Part shown: piece by piece, positions 1 to 5,561 of the stretch | Layout: every line of letters begins with the position of its first letter | How positions within the stretch are numbered: position 1 is the first letter of the stretch | Made by a program: the position numbers and the translations under genes | From: Prevotella sp. CAG:1092 | GTDB taxonomy: Bacteria > Bacteroidota > Bacteroidia > Bacteroidales > Bacteroidaceae | Direction of reading: 5' to 3' | Length of the DNA stretch: 7,899 nucleotides | Assembly (NCBI GenBank): GCA_000436915.1 | Contig: HF994028.1 | Span: 1 to 7,899, forward strand | Notes under the pieces: generated by a model | The model's database searches: none | Told to the model about the DNA's origin: nothing | Seen by the model: the letters and a program-made list of their open reading frames with translations, nothing else

Positions 1-72
1 CAAACAATGCTGATGGCAAGACATCAGAAAATAGCTAAACTCTTTGACGAAGATTTTTGGGTGACACGATGA
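1..72 (+). CDS. Possible 3' end of an upstream gene (partial)
   Basis: Frame 1 is open from the left edge to TGA at 70-72 and would give a 23-residue tail with mixed charged and aromatic residues, ending in FDEDFWVTR. This looks protein-like, but it is too short to assign to a family. Frame 3 is also open from the edge to TAA at 36-38 and is an alternative. Frame 2 stops almost at once. Whether any gene enters from the left cannot be settled from this window. If one does, it is separated from the next gene by about 130 bp that carries its own promoter. Confidence 0.3.
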   Translation, partial: QTMLMARHQKIAKLFDEDFWVTR

Positions 73-82
73 CGAAGTCAGG

Positions 83-122
83 AAAAAAATAGTTTTTTAC
101 ACGAGAATAGAGAAAAAACTAT
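83..122. repeat. A/T-tract inverted repeat upstream of the lipoprotein promoter
   Basis: ATAGTTTTTT at 89-98 is repeated as a perfect inverted 10-bp copy, AAAAAACTAT, at 113-122 around a 14-nt loop. The A run at 83-89 can instead pair with the same T run through a 3-nt loop, so two exclusive hairpins are possible. The tracts at 83-89, 93-98 and 113-118 are centred roughly one and two helical turns apart, which favours DNA bending. It may act as a weak terminator for an upstream gene or as an UP-like element for the promoter at 155-162. No clean U run follows, so the terminator role is uncertain. Confidence 0.4.
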
Positions 123-154
123 CAATAAATAGGGATATATTCAATTATTAGTTG

Positions 155-162
155 TAACTTTG
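155..162 (+). promoter_or_regulatory. -7 promoter box for the FimB/Mfa2-like gene
   Basis: TAACTTTG matches the Bacteroidetes -7 consensus TAnnTTTG exactly and ends 41 nt before the ATG at 204. No TTTG-like -33 element is visible at the expected 19-21 bp upstream. The A/T tracts further upstream may compensate. The leader is A/C-rich and has no Shine-Dalgarno sequence, as is common in this phylum. Confidence 0.55.
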
Positions 163-203
163 GCGCGATAATAACACTAAAAACTAACACACAAACTTAT
201 ATC

Positions 204-1118
204 ATGAAACACATAAAACTAATAGGTCTTTTAGCTTTATCTATGGCTTTGGCTTCATGTGAGAAAGTATCGCTCGACGAACTACTAAGCAAAGAACCAC
301 CAACAACAGAACCATCTTCTACAGGCAATGCAAGCCTTTCTATACACATTGGCGGAATAGCTGATGCTAACTATGCGGATGCTGCCGCTAAGGGCACACG
401 CGCCATAGAACCTATAGGCAAAGTCTGTACGAAGCTTACTATATCTGTTTACAATGTAGAGGGACAAAGAGTATATTCAGTAAATAAGAAGTCTACAGAT
501 GCCGATTTTGCTAATGCAACTATGAAATTGGCTGAAGGAAAATACCACTTGGTTATCGTTGCCCATTCAAACGAAAAGAATGCCACTACAACAGATATAA
601 ACAAGATTACGTTTGAAAGCAACAAACTATCAGATACTTTCCATTATTATAAAGAGATAGAGTTGGTGGCTGGCGGCAATAATATAGATGTAGTAATGGA
701 AAGAGTTACTGCCATGTTCCGCCTCGAAATAACCGACGAGATACCTGAAAATGTTAAGCAACTGAAGTTCTATTATACAGGCGGTTCGTCTACCCTTAGC
801 GGTTTTACTGGAGCTGGAGCCGTGAACAGCAGACAGACGGAAATAAGGAACGTACAGTCAGGTATAAATACATACGAGGTATATACATTCCCACAACCGG
901 ATGATAAGAAGCTAAAGATGACCATTACAGCCCTCGACGCTTCGGGCGAGACTGTATGCACGAAGACCTTTGAAGACGTTGCTGTGAGCAAAAATATGAT
1001 TACATGCTATAAAGGCAACCTCTTTACCAATATAGCTCCACCTGCAGCATCCGACAATTATAATTTCAGCATATCTGTAAATACCGATTGGAAAGGAGAG
1101 AATGTTATAGAGTTTTAG
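204..1118 (+). CDS. FimB/Mfa2-like fimbrial lipoprotein
   Basis: The 304-residue product begins with a lipoprotein signal peptide: Lys at 2 and 5, a hydrophobic core at 6-17, and lipobox L-A-S-C with Cys19 as the predicted lipidated residue. It should therefore sit in the outer membrane or on the surface. A low-complexity linker rich in Pro, Thr and Ser (30-43) is followed by two beta-rich segments. The first has strands near 73-92 and 109-122 (LAEGKYHLVIVAHS). The second opens with MERVTAMFRLEI at 165-176, a landmark I associate with Bacteroidales FimB/Mfa2 and fimbrillin-like proteins. The C-terminus is beta-rich and ends in W296-KGENVIEF. Family members anchor or cap donor-strand fimbriae. 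No major subunit gene lies beside it here, so the fimbrial role is inferred from family resemblance. A GTRA motif at 64-67 resembles the Arg maturation site of fimbrillins, making a pilin-like role the main alternative. The start is fixed by the signal peptide and the promoter spacing. Confidence 0.72.
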   Translation: MKHIKLIGLLALSMALASCEKVSLDELLSKEPPTTEPSSTGNASLSIHIGGIADANYADAAAKGTRAIEPIGKVCTKLTISVYNVEGQRVYSVNKKSTDADFANATMKLAEGKYHLVIVAHSNEKNATTTDINKITFESNKLSDTFHYYKEIELVAGGNNIDVVMERVTAMFRLEITDEIPENVKQLKFYYTGGSSTLSGFTGAGAVNSRQTEIRNVQSGINTYEVYTFPQPDDKKLKMTITALDASGETVCTKTFEDVAVSKNMITCYKGNLFTNIAPPAASDNYNFSISVNTDWKGENVIEF

Positions 1119-1135
1119 TAGAATGCCTATATTAT

Positions 1136-1188
1136 ATAAACAAATAAGTGGTAGCTCGAATGATTCGAACTACCACTTATTTGTTTAT
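1136..1188. terminator. Bidirectional hairpin terminator between convergent genes
   Basis: The arms at 1136-1154 and 1170-1188 pair perfectly over 19 bp, with core AAACAAATAAGTGGTAG and its complement. After one C-A mismatch, TCGAA (1156-1160) pairs with TTCGA (1164-1168) around a 3-nt loop. The outer stem is A on the left and T on the right, so U-rich RNA is made on the 3' side in both directions. It lies between the stops of the + strand lipoprotein gene (18 nt from its stop to the stem) and the - strand DUF3332 gene (14 nt), and probably ends both transcripts. Confidence 0.85.
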
Positions 1189-1202
1189 TATAAAAGCTAT
1201 TA

Positions 1203-1751
1203 TTATCTGCTTGCCCAAAGCATGCTCTTGCCTGCAGCTGAAGCTACCTCGTAAACGCCTGATTCGTCGAGAGCAACATCCATAGACTTGCCGTTTACAT
1301 TAACCTTGATAGTACCATCATGGTTGAAACGGAACATCTCAACAGTCTTGCCATCAACAACCTGTGACCAAGAATCAGTATTCTTGTCGTAAAGGAAGCT
1401 TGTTATTTCGCCTGTAGGAGCTTTTACTTCATAACCGTTCTTAAGATATGTCACAGCATAATACTTGCCGTCCTGACCCATTACGTCGATTGTCTTTCCT
1501 ACATTATGTGCCATAGGGTTACTGCCTGTCCAGAACTCGATAGTGTTGAAAACAACAACATCAGCAAGTGAGCAAACAGCATAAGCTGGAGATATGATGA
1601 TGAAGATGATTTCGTTGAGGAATTTAGAGCTTGTAGCCGACTTATTCCATTGAGCTAGTTTATTGAAAAGTCCGAAAGAACCTACGCAAGAACTTGCAAA
1701 GAAAGATGTAGCAAGAATCAATGCTGCTACAGAAAAATGTCTAGTTTTCAT
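1203..1751 (-). CDS. DUF3332 family lipoprotein
   Basis: This 182-residue protein has a signal peptide with hydrophobic core 7-18 and a lipobox-like A-S-S-C, with Cys22 as the likely lipid site. It then matches DUF3332 as I know it from Bacteroidales: CVGSFGLFNKLAQWN just after the Cys, a strongly hydrophobic stretch at about 46-62 that could be a membrane segment, and the conserved run IEFWTGSNP at 71-79. The C-terminal half (85-175) is a series of short beta hairpins with DGK, NGK and DGT turns. Molecular function is unknown. It appears monocistronic, with its own promoter at about 1786-1818 and the shared terminator at 1136-1188. The ATG at 1749-1751 is the only start that keeps the signal peptide whole. 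A hairpin sits 1 nt upstream of it. Confidence 0.85.
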   Translation of the reverse strand: MKTRHFSVAALILATSFFASSCVGSFGLFNKLAQWNKSATSSKFLNEIIFIIISPAYAVCSLADVVVFNTIEFWTGSNPMAHNVGKTIDVMGQDGKYYAVTYLKNGYEVKAPTGEITSFLYDKNTDSWSQVVDGKTVEMFRFNHDGTIKVNVNGKSMDVALDESGVYEVASAAGKSMLWASR

Positions 1752-1752
1752 A

Positions 1753-1782
1753 CCGATATAGTTTTTAGTTAATAAATATCGG
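1753..1782 (-). promoter_or_regulatory. Leader hairpin touching the DUF3332 start codon
   Basis: In the mRNA sense CCGATAT pairs with ATATCGG, a perfect 7-bp stem around a 16-nt A/U-rich loop. The 3' arm ends one nucleotide before the ATG. If transcription starts near 1780, as the upstream -7 box suggests, the hairpin forms almost the whole 5' leader. It could stabilise the 5' end of the message or restrict ribosome access. The pairing is seen directly; the role is inferred. Confidence 0.45.
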
Positions 1783-1785
1783 CTG

Positions 1786-1818
1786 TAAAATTATATAATT
1801 TATTTTAATATAAGCAAG
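1786..1818 (-). promoter_or_regulatory. Likely promoter of the DUF3332 gene
   Basis: On the - strand CTTG (1815-1818) is followed after 21 bp by TAATTTTA (1786-1793), which matches the Bacteroidetes -7 consensus TAnnTTTG at every position except the last. The -7 box overlaps a 14-bp perfect AT palindrome at 1788-1801. The region is very AT-rich, so chance matches are likely. It is preferred because it lies between the wbqC stop and the DUF3332 start and gives a leader of about 30 nt. The whole gap 1752-1875 holds no gene and no strong terminator for the wbqC transcript. Confidence 0.4.
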
Positions 1819-1875
1819 TTTTTGCCAAATATTTATCAAAATGTATAAAATTAAGGTATTTATCCTATCATTCAG

Positions 1876-2526
1876 CTATAAGAACAACACAGATTCGTTT
1901 CCTTCGTTAAAAAGAAGGTCGAGGATAGAAAGGTTTGGCAAGAAGCCATGCTTCTGGCTAAACACCTGATAATAAGGCTTTGGAGAGAACTCAAGGTCTT
2001 CTAATGGACGCTTAGGACGGATAGCATCACGGAAGTCGCTAACGACATCGCCGTTAGCCGATGATTGCGTAAGAGCATCTGCCGAAAGATATTCCTCTGA
2101 CAGCACGATATTAGGCTCTATATCCAATAGTTCACACATTTTTGCTGTGGTCTCCATATTGAAATCGAGCAAAAACGTGTATTGTTTCTCAAAGAACGGA
2201 CGAATATCATCCTCGTAATATTCAAAGAAAGGACTCTCGCCATAAGCTGACGTCAAAGCGTTCCAATGCAGATGGCGCCAGTTACCATGGTCGCTGATGC
2301 GAACATCCTTCATAGCCACCTTTCCACTTACAGAAGTCTGCGGAGCTGGTTCTACAGGTATCGACAAAGCCTGCACGCCTTGTGTAGCCGAGATAACACA
2401 ACGGTTGCGATAAGTCTGCTTAATAAAGTTGTCGTGCTGTTCCACTATACACCGTTGGTATCTAAAAAGCTTCTGATACCATTGTATAGGACCGAAATAT
2501 GTAGATGAAAGGAGAGCTGTCTGCAT
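1876..2526 (-). CDS. WbqC-like family protein
   Basis: The 216-residue product is recognisable as a Bacteroidetes WbqC-like protein (PF08889 type). Landmarks are STYFGPIQWYQKL at 8-20, EQHDNFIKQTYRNR at 30-43, and HLHWNALTSAYGESPFFEYY at 85-104, rich in His, Trp and Tyr. WbqC proteins were named from O-antigen loci and are thought to act on polysaccharide precursors; the reaction is not established. There is no signal peptide, so it should be cytosolic. The start is set at the ATG at 2524-2526. A TTG three codons upstream (2535) would add only MQL and has no better ribosome site. It is the last gene of the dapB-lepB cluster, 65 nt after the S26-like gene. That gap contains only a 6-bp AT hairpin (2539-2554), so co-transcription is likely. 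Confidence 0.82.
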   Translation of the reverse strand: MQTALLSSTYFGPIQWYQKLFRYQRCIVEQHDNFIKQTYRNRCVISATQGVQALSIPVEPAPQTSVSGKVAMKDVRISDHGNWRHLHWNALTSAYGESPFFEYYEDDIRPFFEKQYTFLLDFNMETTAKMCELLDIEPNIVLSEEYLSADALTQSSANGDVVSDFRDAIRPKRPLEDLEFSPKPYYQVFSQKHGFLPNLSILDLLFNEGNESVLFL

Positions 2527-2591
2527 GAGTTGCAAATGAATAACAATAGTTATTTTAAGGAAAATAAATCAATAAATATAATGACCAAGCA

Positions 2592-2984
2592 TCAATAAAG
2601 TCGCCATGCCTTGCCAAGCATATCGTGTTTCTGCACGAGCATCTCTGTTGTACCTACATTAAGTAAGTAGGTATGGCAGTCGGTACTCTTGCAACGATGG
2701 CAACATTGATGAGGAATGAGATACTTTTCTCCATTCACAACAACCGAATCGCCAGGCACCGCCTTTATCTTTCCTATCTGCTTTATAGAGTCGCCAAACA
2801 CCACAACATCGCCTCGTTCTATGTCAGAACAGAGCCAATGAAGCACCCCTACACGGTCGCCCTTGTGAATATGGATGTCCACATTCACGGGTACCGTATA
2901 GATGGTAAATACATAGGCGCGAATGGCGAGCATCACTATTGCTGCCACAAATAGCGCCAAAAGTGTTTTGAGCGCTTGGTTCAA
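2592..2984 (-). CDS. S26 signal-peptidase-like protein lacking catalytic residues
   Basis: This 130-residue protein has one N-terminal membrane segment (about 7-25) followed by a reduced signal peptidase I fold. RAYVFTIYTVP (22-32) aligns with the strand leading into the LepB serine box. Where LepB has PSxSM there is P32-V-N-V-D, with no serine. RGDVVVFGD (57-65) and IKAVPGD (73-79) match LepB boxes C and D, but the catalytic lysine position is Gly71. The terminal GDNRxxSxDSR box is absent, replaced by H92-Q-C-C-H-R-C-K-S-T-D-C-H104, before the usual GKA stretch near the C-terminus. It should be a membrane protein facing the periplasm without peptidase activity. The start is TTG at 2982-2984, only 5 nt after the lepB stop, which suggests translational coupling. 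The next Met (18) would cut the membrane segment. A partner or regulator of LepB is possible but not shown. Confidence 0.75.
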   Translation of the reverse strand: MNQALKTLLALFVAAIVMLAIRAYVFTIYTVPVNVDIHIHKGDRVGVLHWLCSDIERGDVVVFGDSIKQIGKIKAVPGDSVVVNGEKYLIPHQCCHRCKSTDCHTYLLNVGTTEMLVQKHDMLGKAWRLY

Positions 2985-2989
2985 AATAT

Positions 2990-4522
2990 TTATTTTATAT
3001 TGTCTACAAAGTTAAACAATCGGCTCCAGCGAATACCACCAAAGCCATTTCTATCAGGGTCGCTTGACCACCAAATGAATATTGGTTTACCAACCACATG
3101 GTCTTCTGGCACAAATCCCCAATAACGAGAGTCGGCAGAATTATGACGGTTGTCGCCCATCATCCAATAGTAATCGAGCTTAAAGGTATAGCTATTAGCA
3201 AGCTTACCATTAATATAAATCTGACCGTTCTTAACGTCGAGGCTATTGCCTTCGTATACCTTGATAGGACGCTCGTAGATAGCGATGTTGCTCATAGAGA
3301 GATGAACCGTCTCGCCCTTCTTGGGAATCCAGATAGGACCGTAGTTGTCGCGAGTCCAACCAGTTACGGCATTCTGAGGATATAGCGAACCTGAATAGAT
3401 ATCCTTGTCTGTGACCTGACGAATAGCAGAAACAATCTTTTGCTTCTTCAATTCGTTGGCAGCACGCTTTGTCAAAGGCATATAACCATCAAACTGCTGC
3501 AAGATAGCGCCATTGAGCAGATAGCGACTATCTACATCAGAACCATGAAGGCGTGACAACGAGCTTATGTCTTCGTTGGTGATACCAAGGTCTTTGCGTA
3601 GCTCATCATATCTTTCTGCCATGAAATCAACCATCGACATATTGTTGAGCTTGATAAGATATGTATATTGCACATTCTCTGGTTCCTTGTTGGCCTTGCC
3701 ATCAAGATAAACAATCTTGTTCTTTATCTGCAGGGTCTGACCAGGCAAACCTACGCAACGCTTAACATAGTTCTCGCGACGGTCGGTAGGACGAGAGTCG
3801 ATGCTACCATATTGTACTGGGTTGTTGGCAATATAGTTGCGTCCCATAGCATATACGGTCTTAAAGTATTCGTATTGCTGAGCTGGGTTAAGGTCGGCAG
3901 GTGATGGAGCATCAGGATAAATCTGACGATACAAATCTTCACCAAAGCCATAACACATGTTATAATAGTCGTTGGCATAAGCAGGCTCTGTAAGGATAGA
4001 GTCGCCTGCAGGATAGTTGAACACCACGATATCGTTGAGTTTCAGATTTCCCAAACCTTTCACTCTGCGATAATCCCAATGAGGATATTCGATATAGCTC
4101 TTGCAGTTGAAGATAGGCAAGGTATGCTGTGTCATAGGCATAGTGAGTGGAGTCTGCGGAATGCGAGGTCCGTAGCTAACCTTAGAAACAAACAGATAGT
4201 CGCCTGTGAGAAGGCTCTTCTCCAAAGAAGAAGATGGTATTACGAAGTTCTGGAAGAAGAACAGATGGATGAAATATACTGCCACAAGAGCAAACACAAG
4301 AGCGTCTACCCACGACATGATGAACCTTACAGGTCCTTCTGAGTCTTTCCACCATTGCCAACGTATCTTCTTAGTGATATAAACATCGAAGATGAAAGGA
4401 ACTACGAGAAGTCCCCACCAGCTTTTCACCCACAACAAGAAGAGTAGATACAAGGCTAACACAATAGACAACTTAGTCCATTGCACCTTCATATTCAGTT
4501 GTTTCTTTTGCTTATCAATCAT
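2990..4522 (-). CDS. lepB: Signal peptidase I (leader peptidase)
   Basis: This is the membrane serine/lysine protease that removes signal peptides from secreted proteins. The 510 residues hold three hydrophobic segments (about 17-31, 36-48 and 70-90), then the S26 domain. The nucleophile is Ser99 in IPSSSLEKSL (the family usually has IPSGSM), the general base Lys254 in NYVKRCVGLPG, and box E is GDNRHNSADSRYWGFV at 456-471. It is much longer than E. coli LepB (about 320 residues). The extra length lies mainly between boxes B and D (about 175-250) and before box E (about 280-400), as is usual in Bacteroidetes. The ATG at 4520-4522 is used; Met11 is a possible alternative. It lies 95 nt after dapB with no recognisable promoter between, so it is probably read from the dapB promoter. 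Confidence 0.95.
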   Translation of the reverse strand: MIDKQKKQLNMKVQWTKLSIVLALYLLFLLWVKSWWGLLVVPFIFDVYITKKIRWQWWKDSEGPVRFIMSWVDALVFALVAVYFIHLFFFQNFVIPSSSLEKSLLTGDYLFVSKVSYGPRIPQTPLTMPMTQHTLPIFNCKSYIEYPHWDYRRVKGLGNLKLNDIVVFNYPAGDSILTEPAYANDYYNMCYGFGEDLYRQIYPDAPSPADLNPAQQYEYFKTVYAMGRNYIANNPVQYGSIDSRPTDRRENYVKRCVGLPGQTLQIKNKIVYLDGKANKEPENVQYTYLIKLNNMSMVDFMAERYDELRKDLGITNEDISSLSRLHGSDVDSRYLLNGAILQQFDGYMPLTKRAANELKKQKIVSAIRQVTDKDIYSGSLYPQNAVTGWTRDNYGPIWIPKKGETVHLSMSNIAIYERPIKVYEGNSLDVKNGQIYINGKLANSYTFKLDYYWMMGDNRHNSADSRYWGFVPEDHVVGKPIFIWWSSDPDRNGFGGIRWSRLFNFVDNIK

Positions 4523-4565
4523 TTCTGTTTTGTAATGTGCTATAGAGCAATATATTATTGTTATG

Positions 4566-4610
4566 AAGCCAATCCACTATCGCTTATCGTTATTGAAGAG
4601 TGGAAGGCTT
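4566..4610 (-). other. Hairpin between dapB and lepB
   Basis: AAGCC (4566-4570) pairs with GGCTT (4606-4610), and TCCACT (4573-4578) with AGTGGA (4599-4604), separated by a small internal loop and enclosing a 20-nt loop. It starts 7 nt after the dapB stop codon. In the - strand RNA it is followed by an A/U-rich but not U-run sequence. It is more likely a processing, stability or partial-termination site within the operon than a full terminator. Confidence 0.4.
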
Positions 4611-4617
4611 AATGGTA

Positions 4618-5379
4618 TTAAAACTTAAACAAATCGCTTGTTGTAAGCAATCCGTTGTGATCCTTGGTATATTCAGCTGCCAATACAGCACCAAGAGCAA
4701 AGCCCTTACGAGAGTGTGCATTGTGGCAGATAGTGATGGCATCGGCATCAGAGTCGTAGGTTATCTCGTGAATGCCTGGCACCTCGTCGCGACGAACAGC
4801 ATCGATAACAATGTCTGTAGGCTTAGCCTCAGCAGCAGCCTCATTCTTCTCTGGAGAGTCAGGCCAGTTGACAGCACCTTTCACCCAATCGGTCTTTCTA
4901 TCGAGATTCTCAACAATATCTTCAGCAAGAGTGATGGCAGTACCACTTGGAGCATCAAGCTTATGGATGTGGTGTGTTTCCTCCATCTTCACATCATACT
5001 GCTCGAAGCCATTCATAATCTTAGCCAAATATCTGTTTACGGCAGAGAAGATGGCTACACCAATAGAGAAATTAGAAGCCCAGAAGAGAGTCTGACCCTC
5101 TTCGGTACACATACGACGAACATCGTCGCCATGTTCTTTCATCCATCCTGTAGAACCAGAAACCACCTTCACATTATGTGCAAACGCGCGAAGATAGTTG
5201 CCGTAAGCAGCCTGTGGAGCTGTAAACTCTATGGCAACATCAGCCGAAGCAAATTCTGGAGAATCGAAATCCTCTTGGTTGTCTACATCTATAATGCTTA
5301 CTATCTCGTGTCCACGATCTTTAGCAATCTGCTCAATCATCTTGCCCATCTTGCCGTAGCCTATCAATGCAATTTTCAT
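4618..5379 (-). CDS. dapB: 4-hydroxy-tetrahydrodipicolinate reductase
   Basis: DapB makes tetrahydrodipicolinate with NAD(P)H in the diaminopimelate/lysine pathway, feeding peptidoglycan and protein synthesis; it is cytosolic. The 253 residues are of normal family length. The Rossmann motif is G7-Y-G-K-M-G12, followed by EFTAP (51-55) and SGSTGW (74-79). The signature EETHHIHKLDAPSGTA (133-148) carries His136 and Lys140, equivalent to the catalytic His159 and Lys163 of E. coli. The open frame extends upstream to an ATG at 5454, but that codon lies directly beside the -7 promoter box, so it would be at or before the transcription start. The ATG at 5377-5379 begins the Rossmann strand (MKIALIG) and is the real start. 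Its leader is about 70 nt and ends in an A-rich tract without a Shine-Dalgarno. First gene of the cluster with lepB, the S26-like gene and wbqC. Confidence 0.96.
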   Translation of the reverse strand: MKIALIGYGKMGKMIEQIAKDRGHEIVSIIDVDNQEDFDSPEFASADVAIEFTAPQAAYGNYLRAFAHNVKVVSGSTGWMKEHGDDVRRMCTEEGQTLFWASNFSIGVAIFSAVNRYLAKIMNGFEQYDVKMEETHHIHKLDAPSGTAITLAEDIVENLDRKTDWVKGAVNWPDSPEKNEAAAEAKPTDIVIDAVRRDEVPGIHEITYDSDADAITICHNAHSRKGFALGAVLAAEYTKDHNGLLTTSDLFKF

Positions 5380-5414
5380 GTTTTTTTTGTGTTTTATGTT
5401 CAATATTGTTTGCA

Positions 5415-5442
5415 GACATATCTGCCTAACGTGCGATATGTC
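5415..5442 (-). promoter_or_regulatory. Inverted repeat in the dapB leader
   Basis: GACATATC (5415-5422) and GATATGTC (5435-5442) form a perfect 8-bp stem with a 12-nt loop. It lies within the predicted 5' leader, 35 nt before the dapB ATG. It may be an RNA hairpin or a dyad operator just downstream of the promoter. It does not look like the lysine riboswitch, which is much longer and more complex. Confidence 0.45.
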
Positions 5443-5447
5443 AGTAT

Positions 5448-5459
5448 TTTGCATGCAAA
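5448..5459. promoter_or_regulatory. 12-bp palindrome overlapping the dapB -7 box
   Basis: TTTGCATGCAAA is a perfect 12-bp palindrome. Its right half (5456-5459) is the TTTG end of the dapB -7 box on the - strand, and its left half covers the predicted transcription start. A dimeric repressor bound here would block the promoter. This is an operator candidate from position and symmetry only. Confidence 0.4.
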
Positions 5460-5486
5460 GATAAGCTAATTAGGTGAAATAGCAAA
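5456..5486 (-). promoter_or_regulatory. Promoter of the dapB-lepB cluster
   Basis: On the - strand TTTG (5483-5486), exactly 19 bp, and TATCTTTG (5456-5463) match both parts of the Bacteroidetes primary sigma consensus (TTTG, about 19 bp, TAnnTTTG) without a mismatch. Transcription would start near 5450, giving a leader of about 70 nt before the dapB ATG. Confidence 0.8.
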
Positions 5487-5506
5487 AGAAAAACATACAA
5501 TAAGTC

Positions 5507-5536
5507 TTTACTTAAGGATTATTTTTTGTATTTTTG
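5507..5536 (+). promoter_or_regulatory. Promoter of the DUF2851-thioesterase-dprA cluster
   Basis: TATTTTTG at 5529-5536 fits the -7 consensus TAnnTTTG exactly. TTTA at 5507-5510, 18 bp upstream, is a one-mismatch -33 element. The box ends 25 nt before the ATG at 5562, leaving a leader of about 20 nt. This argues against starting the DUF2851 protein at the in-frame TTG at 5526. Confidence 0.65.
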
Positions 5537-5561
5537 CAACATTATTAACATCTATCGGTTT

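Noticed and set aside
46..77. Direct repeat GACGAAG at 46-52 and 71-77
   Set aside because: Seven bases repeated once in a short region is expected by chance; no att-site or array context.
1752..1875. Terminator for the wbqC transcript
   Set aside because: Only weak AT pairings were found (a 5-bp stem and AT palindromes), none followed by a convincing U run, so none was called.
5380..5454. N-terminal extension of DapB by 25 residues to an upstream ATG
   Set aside because: The upstream ATG abuts the -7 box and so lies at or before the transcription start, and DapB proteins begin at the Rossmann strand (MKIALIG).
5380..5455. Lysine riboswitch in the dapB leader
   Set aside because: The leader of about 70 nt is far shorter than the lysine riboswitch and shows only one simple hairpin.
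4600..5469. 289-codon open frame on the + strand
   Set aside because: It lies antisense to dapB, whose catalytic motifs are intact; the product has no recognisable domain.
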